Below, one piece after another: positions 26,865-36,826 of a stretch of 64,000 nucleotides of DNA. The position numbers and the translations under genes are program-made. The notes below the pieces were generated by a model that saw nothing but the letters and a program-made list of their open reading frames with translations, was not told the origin of the DNA and did no database searches. Source of the DNA: Pseudorasbora parva. Its lineage: Eukaryota; Chordata; Actinopteri; Cypriniformes; Gobionidae. The stretch covers positions 18,917,644 to 18,981,643 of the forward strand of contig NC_090184.1 of the NCBI RefSeq assembly GCF_024679245.1, in the 5' to 3' direction. Every line of letters starts with the position of its first letter. Position 1 is the stretch's first letter.

Positions 26865-27250
26865 CTCTGTTTTTCTGAATTAATGACTTAATTATCTCAG
26901 AATTATGAGATAATTTTTAATGAATAAATTTTTTTGCTCTGTTTTTCTGAATTAATGACTTAATTATCTCAGAATTATGAGATAATTTTTCATGAATAAT
27001 TTTTTTTGTTCTGTTTTTCTGAATTAATGACTTAATTATCTCAGAATTATGAGATAATTTTTCATGAATAATTTGTTTTGTTCTGTTTTTCTGAATTAAT
27101 GACTTAATTATCTCAGAATTATGAGATAATTTTTCATAAATAAAAATTTTTTGCTCTGTTTTTCTGAATTAATGACTTAATTATCTCAGAATTATGAGAT
27201 AATTTTTCATGAATAAATTTTTTTTTGCTCTGTTTTTCTGAATTAATGAG
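26865..27250. repeat. 72-bp tandem repeat, left arm
   Basis: Units begin with (c/t)tctgtttttctgaatt at 26865, 26937, 27009, 27081, 27154 and 27228, so spacing is 72-74 bp. The last unit runs into unique sequence. Confidence 0.95.
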
Positions 27251-27990
27251 ATCCCTCAAAATCCAGCCAAGAGCTCTATTTTAGCTGGATTGCATGGAAG
27301 TAAACATGTCCCGCCTTTCAAATTTAATCCGGATTTATTTTACTTTGGGTTTGAGACATTGTCTTTAAGTAATAAAAATTGTATTGTTTTTAGTGCATCA
27401 ACTTTTTAGAGCAGACAGCTCATGACAGCAGAAATGAACATTCTGATCTGCTTGACATTGCTATTGTACTCCATGGGGATCCAGTATTTTCAACAATTGC
27501 CTGATTGTCTCGTGTCACCACGTAGCCAGCCTGAATGCATTTCAGATGCATCATCTTAACACGATCACATAGTAATGCGTATCAATAGTACGAGTGTGAA
27601 ATCGTGTCTAATGTATATCGTCTGGAATGTATATTGTGTGGAATGTTTACTGAGATAATGCACGTGCTACACAGTCTTTCGCGTGCATGCATATGACATG
27701 CTCTTGAGTAGGTTGGGGATGGTGGGATGGGGGGTTCGTACGTATAATATGCCATGAAGTGCACGTGAAAAGCACGTGAAAGCACGAAAAGCACGTGAAA
27801 AACTGTGTACCATATGCACACCAAAACTCATTTTAGCGTATACATTCCACAAGATTGCACACTTATTTATACTACTATTTATACGAATTTTCATGAGATC
27901 GGCTGTCTGCACAAATTTGAAAGGCGGGACATGTTTACTTCCATGCAATCCAGCTAAAATAGAGCTCTTGGCTGGATTTTGAGGGATCTC

Positions 27991-28310
27991 ATTAATTCAG
28001 AAAAACAGAGCAAACAAATTTATTTATGAAAAATTATCTCATAATTCTGAGATAATTAAGTCATTAATTCAGAAAAACAGAACAAAAAAAATATTCATGA
28101 AAAATTATCTCATAATTCTGAGATAATTAAGTCATTAATTCAGAAAAACAGAGCAAAAAAATTTATTCATGAAAAATTATCTCATAATTCTGAGATAATT
28201 AAGTCATTAATTCAGAAAAACTGAGCAAAAAAAATTATTCATGAAAAATTATCTCATAATTCTGAGATAATTAAGTCATTAATTCAGAAAAACAGAGTAG
28301 ATTTTTTTTC
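27991..28310. repeat. 72-bp tandem repeat, right arm (inverted)
   Basis: The word attaattcagaaaaac starts at 27991, 28063, 28134, 28206 and 28278, giving four units in inverse orientation to the left arm. Confidence 0.95.
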
Positions 28311-28846
28311 TCTCAAGTGAATGCAATAAGCTTCCGTACAATTCTAACCTTTCCTTGTATTAAAAGAATTGAAAGAGGGAGGGGAAATCACATTATGAAA
28401 TAAATGTATTTCTATAGTTCACGTTGGCCATAATTATTGGCACCCAATTATTACAACCTCCTTTTCCCAAGATAACAGCTCTGAGTCTTCTCCTAATGCC
28501 TGGTGAGTTTGGAGAACACCTGATGAGTTCAGAGACATTCCTCCATACAGAATCTCTCCAGATCCTTCAGATTCACAGCTCCATGTTGATGCTTCTTCTC
28601 TTCAGTTCACCCCAATCATTTTCTAGGGTTCAGGTCAGGGAACTGGGAAGTCCATGGCAGAAGCTTCAGTTTGTGCTCAGTTACACATTTTTGTGTTAAT
28701 TTTGATGTTTGTTTTAGATCATTGTCCTGATGGAAGATCCAACCACAGCCCATTGTAAGATTTCTAGCAGAGGCCATCAGGTTTTGATTTTTTATGTTGG
28801 TGTTTGCTAGAATTCATAATACAATGTATCTAAACAAGATGTCTAG

Positions 28847-29330
28847 TAGCCTAGAATTCTAGACGCACATTAGCGGCAGGAAATATAATTTGCAGCGAGT
28901 GCCGTCTAGCAACTCTCCATAGGCTTGTGAGTTGGAAAAACCAAACTCTGGTCAGGCTAATCACATTGTGTATAGAGTCGGTGGGCGGGCTTAACATAAT
29001 GACGGCAGAGTTGCGTGCTACTTGTAGACAAAGAAGCTGGCGAACGGTAGTCTTTCTAATTGGCTTTGGCAACTCTGGAAGACTTGGAGTTAAGTATTTC
29101 TTTGAGAAAAGAACAAAGAACAGCACTGAAATCACTCTTAAGAAGGGAAGATGTCTTCAGAGTTTTGCTGACCGGATACGGAAAAAATTGTATGATTAAA
29201 TAGCTCCGTTATCCAATTTCGTGAAGAGGGAATTTGAAAGACAACCGTTTATCCTGCCCCTCGGATTAAGCCCTGTCAATGGTGAGTTCCCAGACCCAAC
29301 ATCTTGATATGGATCTGGCTGGTCAGGCTA
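28847..29330. mobile_element. TAGCCTG-ended element, second copy, 9-bp duplication
   Basis: Starts TAGCCTAG and ends GGTCAGGCTA. The exact 9-bp word GATGTCTAG flanks both sides (28838-28846 and 29331-29339). It interrupts the Tc1 relic cleanly. It shares end sequence and duplication length with 9141-10011 and encodes no transposase. Confidence 0.85.
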
Positions 29331-29907
29331 GATGTCTAGGGCCTACAGAAAAAATATAGGCCCACAACATTAAAGATCCAGTGGTATATTTAACCTTAGG
29401 CATGGGGTACTTTTGAGGAAATCACTGTTTTCATCAAACCCATCAAGTGGGTTTGCGACCTAAAAGCTCTATTTTTAATTTCATCTGACCATAAAAGCCG
29501 GCCAAGTTTGAAGTTCCAGTCGTGTTTGACAACTGAATATGCTGGAGCTTGTTTTTGAATGAGCGAGGAGGATTTTTCTTGAAACTCTCTCAAACAACTT
29601 ATGGTGATGTTTGATACTTTTTCTAGGCTTTCTGACCCCAAGACTCTACTATTCTCTTCAATTCTCCAGATGTGATCCTTGGAGATTCTTTGGCCATTCA
29701 AACTTTCCTCCTCACAGTGTGTATTAGGAAAATAGAAATACATGTCCTCTTCTATGCAGATTCGTAACATCTTTAGTTGACTGAGGCTACGTCTACATTA
29801 ATCTGGATAGATTTAAAAATAGAGTTTTTGTTTCAAAACATTCTCCATCCACACTAATGTTTTCCAAAAGTTTCTCATCCACACTGAAACGTTAGCAAAC
29901 GCCAATG

Positions 29908-30542
29908 TAACAGAGGCCAGCTAGTAGTTGCTGTGCAAGTAAACTTCACTCCCCTCACCCCAAAAGATACTCTAGCGACTGACGCTAGAGGCTGCAGGAG
30001 GATTTTTCTTGAAACCCTCCCAAACAACTTATGGTGATGTAGGTCCTGTTTGATACTTTTTCTAGGCTTTCTGACCCCAAGACTCAACTATTCTCTTCAA
30101 TTCTCCAGATGTGATCCTTGGAGATTCTTTAGCCATTCAAACTTTCCTCCTCACAGTGTATTAAGACAATATAGACACACATCCTCTTCCATGCAGATTT
30201 GTAACATCTTTACTAACTTCCTTGTTAGAGCGTCCGACGCTAATGCCGGCGACCCAGGTTCGAGTCCTGCTTGGAGCGGGCGGTTCGAAAAGGAGGGGTT
30301 ACATTGGTGCCGTGACCCGGGGTGGGAGTGAGGTTTAGGGGGGTGAGTGTAACAGAGGCCAGCTAGTAGTTGCTGTGTGAGTAAATTTCGCTCCTCTGAT
30401 CTCAAGAGATGCTCTAGCGACTGACTCTAGAGGTTGCAGCCTTTAGCCTCCTTGTTAGAGCATCCGACTCTCATGCCTGCAGACCTGGGTTTGAGTCCCG
30501 CTTGGAGCAGGTGGTTTCGAGGGGTTTCAGGAGGGGTTACAC
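29908..30542 (+). repeat. tRNA-like SINE, duplicated and interrupted
   Basis: Two copies of a unit starting 'taacagaggccagctagtag' (29908 and 30350) are associated with tRNA-like sequence containing 'gttagagc(g/a)tccgac' and the B-box words GGTTCGAGTCC (30257-30267) and GGTTTGAGTCC (30488-30498). The second copy is continuous (30350-30542). The first is interrupted at about 29996 by a 215-bp copy of Tc1-relic sequence. No CCA end or complete cloverleaf fold is evident, so these are SINE-type sequences, not tRNA genes. Confidence 0.6.
29996..30211. repeat. Duplicate of Tc1-relic segment 29567-29776
   Basis: Shares long identical stretches with 29567-29776, such as 'gatgtgatccttggagattctt' (inverted transposase coding) and 'aaactttcctcctcacagtg'. 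It differs by small indels and substitutions. It lies inside an insertion within the same relic. Confidence 0.9.
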
Positions 30543-31427
30543 CAAATTCAACTTACTGCGCATGCGTAAAAACTCAATGATATGATACAGACGTCATAAA
30601 GTTATCACGCAATTCTTTTGGCAGGATCCTTTTATTTAGCGAAACATCTCACCATTAACTGATAATGTCAGGTCACACTCGGTCAACCATTATGTTTGGT
30701 CTAAAACGCAACTCCACTCGTGTTTTGCCAAAGTACAGCAAATGCAAGTACATTTTCTGTCATCCTTGTAGGACTGTGATATGAAGTGTGCAAAGTAACA
30801 TATTTTAGCAACTGTGTGAACGTGAATAGCACATAACTGGCACAATATCGGTATAAACCATGGTATAAACATGCATATATATTGGTACAATTTGTGTCAC
30901 ATGACTAAACATGCATCATCGGTTTCAAATACCTTCGTCTTCACTGTCCACACTACGATGCGAAGACGCGTTTTCAAATTCATCCAATTTGGAGAATGTT
31001 TTCAAAAAGCTACGTTTTCATTGCCTTAAAACGCCATCTCACGTGGACTGAAGGCCAAAACGGAGAGAAAAAGATGCATTTTCAAACTAAACCGTATTAG
31101 TGTGGACATGGCCAGAACATCTTTTAGATCATTTCGATGCTTTTGCTACTTTCTTACAGCCACTTTCTTTTTTATGAAACTCAACAATCTTTAGCTGCAC
31201 GTCAGAACTATATTCTTTGAAATTACTTACTGTTACGTATGCTCTATAAGGCCATAAACTCTTTCTTCATCTCTCACACTCTTTACAAAGAGCACAATCC
31301 TTGGTCCGTGCCTGGTTTCTGTAGTGTAGAGCAGCAAGGACCTGTGGACTCTCTGTTTGTCAGATTGACTTATGAACACAAAGCTCTAGGGAGAGTATAA
31401 CAGATCCTGCAAACCAGAGCTCCTGAA

Positions 31428-31428
<1 letters not shown>

Positions 31429-31483
<55 letters not shown>
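31429..31483. repeat. (CA)n microsatellite
   Basis: About 27 uninterrupted CA dinucleotides. The minus-strand open frame across it (Cys-Val repeats) is an artefact of the repeat. Confidence 0.98.
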
Positions 31484-31485
<2 letters not shown>

Positions 31486-32051
31486 TACAGCAATCTTGGG
31501 ACCCTAAACAAGATACAGTTGCATGATTGAATGAAAAGCATAACTGTGCATAACACAACACTAATGAGTTAATTCATTTGACAACAGGTGAACTGAATAA
31601 AACTGAATGACTAGAAACTAGAGATGCAACAATACAGTAAGTCCAAGGTTCAATACATACCTTTAGTTTTTTTGCTTTTCTATTCTTAAGTGACAGGAAC
31701 AGCAGGATTTTTAGTAGGACTGGTTGTTAAAGGTCCCATTCTTCGCGTGTTTTTGAGGCTTTGATTATGTTTACAGTGTGCAATATAACATGAGTTCATG
31801 TTTCGCGTGTAAAAAAACAGTATTTTTAACACAATTGACTTATCTGTATACCGGTGTTTCCTCTGTCCTAAAAACGGCCTGATGATTTCCTTGTTCTATG
31901 AAGTCCCTCCTTCAGAAATACGTAACGAGTTCTGATTAGGCCAGCGCTTCCCGCGCTGTGATTGGACAGCAGCTTAGCACGTTGCCCGGAAAGGTCCCGC
32001 CTCTTATCATAACGGGTAGATACGATACGCGCGCTCAATGTTATTGCAAAA

Positions 32052-32155
32052 ATGTCTATATTGCCTTATCAATTTGAGTCGGAATCAGACACGGAGAATA
32101 TCGAAGAGGATCGATTACAACCTGCTCAGAGACTTTTGCTGGATGTTTCAGAATG
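32052..32155 (+). CDS. Small acidic first exon in the Kolobok-like element
   Basis: The ATG at 32052 opens 35 codons beginning Met-Ser-Ile-Leu-Pro-Tyr-Gln-Phe-Glu-Ser-Glu-Ser-Asp, rich in Glu and Asp. The frame reaches TG|GTAAGC, a good splice donor at 32156-32157; if unspliced it would stop at once (TGG TAA). I recall similar 'YQFE' acidic starts in repeat-derived fish proteins, but no function is assigned. Downstream exons are absent from this deleted copy, so it is unlikely to make a working product. Confidence 0.45.
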
Positions 32156-32368
32156 GTAAGCTGTCTATTCAGTAGTTTAAACTGATCATTACAAACACCA
32201 ACAATCGATGGTGTCAGAATGAATTACTACACTTTTATATGCTAAGTTTTTCGGATTAGTTTCAATTACCATCTAACGTTAGTTAACAAAGCTAAACAGC
32301 GTTGCACTTTGTGTAATGAGTTACATAAACTGTTAAACGGACCGACTTAAATAATAAAATACACTTAC

Positions 32369-32646
32369 CGGTTGTGGTCCATATAAACAACGCCTTCTCC
32401 AGACAAAGAGGGAACTGCGTCATCTTTTAAGAATAATCTTTCTGCGAATCCGGCATTAAACTGATTAAGATTGAGGAAGAAGTCCTCAGCAAAATGTGCT
32501 GCACATAGTTTTAAATTGTGATTATAATTTTCCGGAACCAAGTTAACCATAAACTGTAGCCATTGATCTCTACGTACAGCGTCCGTGGGAAGGCCAAACA
32601 AAGGTGATTTGACTCCGGGATGAAAATAACAGCGTTTCAATGGCAT
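32369..32646 (-). CDS. THAP-domain exon (transposase N-terminus)
   Basis: The ATG at 32646-32644 opens 92 codons plus two bases, to a consensus donor CG|GTAAGT (GT at 32368-32367). The product looks like a THAP zinc-dependent DNA-binding domain. It has an N-terminal Cys6 region, the Phe-Gly-Leu-Pro motif, Trp29, a Cys-Ala-Ala-His pair (Cys48, His51) and a terminal Ala-Val-Pro-Ser-Leu, equivalent to the family's AVPTIF box. The second N-terminal Cys expected in a C2CH site is not obvious; His9 may substitute. In an intact element this domain would bind the transposon ends. No catalytic exon follows here, so it is a remnant. Confidence 0.7.
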
Positions 32647-33032
32647 GGCAACAAACACACTCTACAAAAACAACGCTTCCTATTCTCGACCTGCGAGAGC
32701 AAAAGGACAACGCCCCCGAATTTGCGTGTTCTTGTGGGCGGAGGGTTCCTCAACAAACGGTTTTAGTTGCGTCATTAAAGCAGGAAGTGCAGAGGTGTAG
32801 TCCAAACCGGTCGTTCGCTGTAAGCTTTGAAAGGGAACTTCTGTTAAATAAAATATCTCGCTTGGCATTGAACTTTGAGCTTTATAATTTTACAGGTATT
32901 ATTTATGCTCTAACAGCAACATTACACACTAACTAAAGTTTGAAAGATGGAATCGCAAAGAATGGGACCTTTAAAGATCCCTAACTTTCAGCACAACAAT
33001 TGAATGGGGATGTCATCTTGTGTGGGGTGAAA

Positions 33033-33075
33033 TTTGGCACAAAACTCATGGTGCCACCATGAGTTTTGTGCCAAA
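33033..33075. repeat. 43-bp perfect palindrome
   Basis: Two 21-bp arms, TTTGGCACAAAACTCATGGTG and its exact complement, are separated by a single C. There is no mismatch. It lies just right of the Kolobok-like element. Confidence 0.97.
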
Positions 33076-33275
33076 GCAATAGGTTAAGGAAAAATACTCT
33101 TTCTTTAGTTTACTTAAAAGAATTGAAAAGGCTTACTTAAACTTAGAACTTTACTTTAAAAAAACTAGTATAACTCTACCACTAACTAACTAGGTGTGAT
33201 GTGAATGGATGTCGCATTGTTCAGCATATTGGGATGGAGGTAAATTATAGAATTTGTAGAAAAATTATTAATTAA

Positions 33276-33938
33276 AGGTGCACTATGTAGTATTTTTGCA
33301 GTAAAATATCCAAAAACCATTAGGCTGGTGTTATATATTTTGTTCAGTTGAGTACCTACAATATCCCAAATGTTTCCAACTATTTGTAAATTGTGAGAAA
33401 ATTGCTATTTTAACTAAGGACCAGGATGTTTCAGCATAGGAAGACGCCTGTCAATCGTGTCATATCTGCGTTACCCTCGGTTTCAGGTATTATTTGGCTG
33501 AAGCGCTTTACCCTTAGCAGTGTGAACAAGTGAACACACGGAGTAACGTCATAACATAATTTTCAACACACTTAAATGTATCTAATATGATAAACAGAGC
33601 TGCATTACCTCATAATCATAACCGGAAGAGCGGATCAGTGCAGGCGCCCGGCGACTGTGTCCCGTCCCGTCATAATAAATGTCCCAGTGTTCGCGAGGTG
33701 GTTATTTGTTTAACAAATCGCTCCAGCAGCTGTGCTCAGCTCCACAATACTCGGTCCTGCTCTGCTTTACACTACAGTCATGTTAATAACTGCATGCATG
33801 AACGTAATTTCTGCCCGAGTCCTAATTTCCACCGGCTGTGAGGTGAAGACATGTCCCAAGATGCTGCGCTCAATCATCAACTACGCATTTGTTTAGAATA
33901 GGCGCCCTCCAGTGGACGGAAAGTTGCATAGTGCACCT
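33276..33938. mobile_element. TTAA-flanked MITE (AGGTGCACTATG ends)
   Basis: Left end AGGTGCACTATGTAG and right end CATAGTGCACCT are inverted, and TTAA lies outside both (33272-33275 and 33939-33942). No transposase. The open frame at 33587-33841 has no recognisable domain. Ends and target fit a Kolobok/piggyBac-type TTAA element. Confidence 0.85.
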
Positions 33939-33942
33939 TTAA

Positions 33943-35200
33943 ATGCAAAACCGTATTGAGAATTCAAATATTGAGAATTGTGGCATCCCTACTAGAAACT
34001 AGAGGTGTATTCACAGCATGTCGTAATTACCGCAGTTATGTGATTTCAACTTCTAAAAAGCATTCTCGTCTTCATAGAGCTCACAATTACAGCTTGTAAA
34101 ATAAGGATTGTCTGAGACCTCCTACATGTAGGCTACCACGTGACTGCTATAGCACTTGCCTGCTGCAGATTCATTTCAGCGTTGATAGTGGTGCCATAGA
34201 AATGCATAATTCCAGCTCAGAATATAACGTCACATGTTGACCGCACTAGTTTAATATATTGTTTAATATCTTAATACCTTTTTTAACATAATTTTATGTG
34301 TCTACATATTTTACTGGACAAAAGAATATAGTGGATAAGATTTGTTTTAAAATGACCAGTACAGTTGCTTATGTTTAGCAACTCATGAGAATGTATTAGT
34401 GTGAAAATACCCTTCTCTCTTTCCCTCTCTCATCCACTTACTGCTTTTCCTCCCCTGAGAGCCTAAAGGTAATGGATCAAGGCAACATGGTTAATTCAGT
34501 ATGTGGAAAAACTGTATTGAGCAGAGGCAATGGATTCAGGGCACACGTAATGGCCTTGTGGGCGGTACACATACATTTATTCACTTTTCAACAAGCATGC
34601 AAATATGCAAAATATATTCTGCAACCATAGACTAGTGCTTGTGTTGCTCTAATTAATCTTATTAATCAGGTGAAGTGAACTGATTTATGCAGGATAACTA
34701 ATGTTCAGGAGAATTACACACCCAAGTTTCAAAAGGCATTTATGGCTCTCTCTTTAGATAGCACTTCCCAGATCCAGCAGCAGTGGTGTTAAAAGACTTT
34801 ACCAATCAATAATAGAGATGAGGGGGATGGGGGCTGAGATTAATGGGCCAGTGATGGCAGGCCAAACAAGCCCTAATTTGTTACACTCATCTATAATCAC
34901 AGTCTGAAACTGCTACCAGATTTCTGTTCAATAACTCTGTCCATTAAATAAAATGGAAAAGATCTGTAGTTTATGCAAATTTCAGTACATTTCAGTAAAC
35001 GGAAGAAAATGGAAAAATGATGTGGACCAGTGTCAACTAACTAAACCAATTAAACTACTACAATTATTTTCTTATACATAAAATGGTTGTGAATTGAAAT
35101 AAAGCTGAACAATAAATATCAGATGTAAACTTAAAATGTAAAGAAAATAACTAACTGGAATAAAATATTTAAGTACTAATTTTACTAAAACAATAAAAGA
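33943..35200. other. Intronic DNA, no gene seen
   Basis: No coding domain or clear element boundary is recognised between the TTAA MITE and the Tc1 element. Base composition is ordinary. Confidence 0.5.
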
Positions 35201-35202
35201 TA

Positions 35203-35412
35203 CAGTGCCTTGCGAAAGTATTCGGCCCCCTTGAACTTTGCGACCTTTTGCCACATTTCAGGCTTCAAACATGAAGATATAAAACTGTAATTTTTTTTAA
35301 ATAATCAACAACAAGTGGGACACAATCATGAAGTGGAATGAAATTTATTGGATATTTCAAACTTTTTTAACAAATCAAAAACTGAAAAATTGGGCGTGCA
35401 AAATTATTCGTC
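35203..35412. repeat. Tc1 left terminal inverted repeat
   Basis: Starts CAGTGCCTTGCGAAAG and ends with 'gggcgtgcaaaattattcg'. It pairs with 36620-36826. Confidence 0.93.
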
Positions 35413-35591
35413 CCTTTTACTTTCAGTGCAGTAAACTCTCCAGAAGTTCAGTGAGGATCTCTGAATGATCCAATGTTGACCTAAATGACTAATGATGATA
35501 AATAGAATCCACCTGTGTGTAATCAAGTCTCCATATAAATGCACCTGCACTGTGATAGTCTCAGAGGTCCGTTTAAAGTGCAGAGAGCATC

Positions 35592-36665
35592 ATGAAGAAC
35601 AAGGAACACACCAGGCAGGTCCGAGATACTGTTGTGGAGAAGTTTAAAGCCGGATTTGGATACAAAAAGATTTCCCAAGCTTTAAACATCCCAAGGACCA
35701 CTGTGCAAGCGATAATATTGAAATGGAAGGAGTATCAGATCACTGCAAATCTACCAAGACCTGGCCATCCCTCTAAACTTTCAGCTCATACAAGGAGAAG
35801 ACTGATCAGAGATGCAGCCAAGAGGCCCATGATCACTCTGGATGAACTGCAGAGATCTACAGCTGAGGTGGGAGACTCTGTCCATAGGACAACAATCAGT
35901 CGTATACTGCACAAATCTGGCCTTTATGGAAGGGTGGCAAGAAGAAAGCCATTTCTTAAAGATATCCATAAAAAGTGTTGTTTAAAGTTTGCCACAAGCC
36001 ACCTGGGAGACACACCAAACATGTGGAAGAAGGTGCTCTGGTCAGATGAAACCAAAATTGAACTTTTTGGCAACAATGCAAAACGTTATGTTTGGCGTAA
36101 AAGCAACACAGCTCATCTCCGTGAACATACCATCCTCACTGTCAAACATGGTGGTGGCAGCATCATGGTTTGGGCCTGCTCTTCTTCAGCAGGGACAGGG
36201 AAGATGGTTAAAATTGATGGGAAGATGGATGGAGCCAAATACAGGACCAATCTGGAAGAAAACCTGATGGAGTCTGCAAAAGACCTGAGACTGGGACGGA
36301 GATTTGTCTTCCAACAAGACAATGATCCAAAACATAAAGCAAAATCTACAATGGAATGGTTCAAAAATAAACATATCCAGGTGTTAGAATGGCCAAGTCA
36401 AAGTCCAGACCTGAATCCAATCGAGAATTTGTGGAAAGAACTGAAAACTGCTGTTCACAAACGCTCTCCATCCAACCTCACTGAGCTCGAGATGTTCTGC
36501 AAGGAGGAATGGGCAAAAATTTCAGTCTCTCGATGTGCAAAACTGATAGAGACATACCCCAAGCGACTTACAGCTGTAATCGCAACAAAAGGTGGCGCAC
36601 AAAGTAATAACTTAAGGGGGCCGAATAATTTTGCACGCCCAATTTTTCAGTTTTTGATTTGTTAA
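35592..36665 (+). CDS. Tc1/mariner transposase, DD34E, intact
   Basis: This 357-residue transposase would cut and paste the element at TA sites in the nucleus. The N-terminal half holds a paired-like helix-turn-helix (about residues 10-50, with Ile-Pro-Arg-Thr-Thr-Val) and a second HTH (about 65-110). The linker has Gly-Arg-Val-Ala-Arg-Arg. The catalytic triad is visible: Asp152 (Trp-Ser-Asp-Glu-Thr), Asp243 (Gln-Gln-Asp-Asn-Asp-Pro) and Glu278 (Pro-Ile-Glu-Asn-Leu-Trp), with 34 residues between the last two. The Gly-rich box is Lys-His-Gly-Gly-Gly-Ser. The ORF starts at an ATG with no competing upstream start. Length slightly exceeds the usual 340 or so because the last 15 residues run into the right inverted repeat. 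No stop or frameshift interrupts the domains. Confidence 0.95.
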   Translation: MKNKEHTRQVRDTVVEKFKAGFGYKKISQALNIPRTTVQAIILKWKEYQITANLPRPGHPSKLSAHTRRRLIRDAAKRPMITLDELQRSTAEVGDSVHRTTISRILHKSGLYGRVARRKPFLKDIHKKCCLKFATSHLGDTPNMWKKVLWSDETKIELFGNNAKRYVWRKSNTAHLREHTILTVKHGGGSIMVWACSSSAGTGKMVKIDGKMDGAKYRTNLEENLMESAKDLRLGRRFVFQQDNDPKHKAKSTMEWFKNKHIQVLEWPSQSPDLNPIENLWKELKTAVHKRSPSNLTELEMFCKEEWAKISVSRCAKLIETYPKRLTAVIATKGGAQSNNLRGPNNFARPIFQFLIC

Positions 36666-36826
36666 AAAAGTTTGAAATATCCAATACATTTTGTTCCACT
36701 TCATGATTGTGTCCCACTTGTTGATTCTTCACAAAAAATAACTGTTTTATATCTTTACGTTTGAAGCCTGAAATGTGGCAAAAGGTCGCAAAGTTCAAGG
36801 GGGCCGAATACTTTCGCAAGGCACTG
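36620..36826. repeat. Tc1 right terminal inverted repeat
   Basis: Inverse copy of 35203-35412. It contains the last 15 codons and the stop of the transposase. Confidence 0.93.

Larger units (their letters stand above)
26826..28337. mobile_element. Fold-back element with tandem repeats in both arms
   Basis: The ends ACGGAAGCTTATTGC and its inverse are flanked by an exact 8-bp duplication, ACAATTCT (26818-26825 and 28338-28345). The left arm (26826-27325) and right arm (27913-28337) are inverted copies. Each contains tandem units of about 72 bp: five plus a part in the left arm, four plus a part in the right. Each unit carries its own hairpin, ATTATCTCA-loop-TGAGATAAT. The inner part of each arm is an inverted unique block with 'caaaatccagccaagagctc'. 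The loop of about 590 bp has no recognisable gene. The 8-bp duplication fits hAT-type transposition, but there is no transposase. Confidence 0.9.
29784..31113. mobile_element. GGCTACGTCTACATTAAT-ended MITE with a SINE and duplication inside
   Basis: The left end GGCTACGTCTACATTAAT pairs with the right end ATTAGTGTGGACATGGCC. 'tccacact' words and 'ttttcaaa' sequence lie inside both ends, resembling the TAA-flanked element at 11414-12036. The middle (29908-30542) is occupied by tRNA-like SINE sequence and by a duplicate of the neighbouring Tc1 relic. No clear target duplication remains. Confidence 0.6.
28417..31240 (-). pseudogene. Tc1-like transposon relic with nested insertions
   Basis: On the minus strand the sequence carries typical Tc1 transposase text, including Leu-Leu-Trp-Ser-Asp-Glu near 29480, but it is full of stops and frameshifts. 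It is split by the TAGCCTG-ended element at 28847-29330. It is split again by a GGCTACGTCTACATTAAT-ended element at 29784-31113, after which Tc1-like sequence resumes ('actcaacaatctttagctgcac' near 31180). The left edge near 28417 ('ccataattattggcaccc') is typical of Tc1 terminal repeats. The far end is not clear. It is an inactive fossil. Confidence 0.7.
31731..32970. mobile_element. Kolobok-like element, TTAA duplication, THAP exon
   Basis: The ends AGGTCCCATTCTTCGCG and its inverse (one mismatch in the first 17) are flanked by TTAA (31727-31730 and 32971-32974). It encodes a THAP-domain exon on the minus strand (32646-32369) and a small acidic exon on the plus strand (32052-32155). Each starts about 320 bp from its own end and points inward. 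A TTAA duplication together with a THAP domain is what is known of vertebrate Kolobok transposons. The catalytic part is missing, so this is a non-autonomous, internally deleted copy. Confidence 0.8.
35203..36826 (+). mobile_element. Structurally complete Tc1-like transposon
   Basis: This 1,624-bp element is flanked by TA on both sides (35201-35202 and 36827-36828) and starts and ends with CAGTGCCTTGCGAAAG and its inverse. The terminal inverted repeats are about 207-210 bp (35203-35412 and 36620-36826). By eye they are nearly identical, with a 3-bp indel and scattered substitutions near the middle. Between them lies a single uninterrupted DD34E transposase ORF on the plus strand. It sits in the large lrrc75b intron in the opposite orientation to the gene. 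Intact frame and similar ends indicate a young copy. Confidence 0.95.

Noticed and set aside
26826..28337. CRISPR-like array in the 72-bp repeats
   Set aside because: The units are tandem without unique spacers, occur as inverted arms of a transposon, and the genome is eukaryotic.
30216..30300. tRNA gene
   Set aside because: B-box and A-box-like words are present, but the surrounding sequence recurs as a dispersed SINE unit and no complete cloverleaf could be traced.
31370..31561. Minus-strand frame with a Cys-Val run
   Set aside because: Artefact of the (CA)n repeat.
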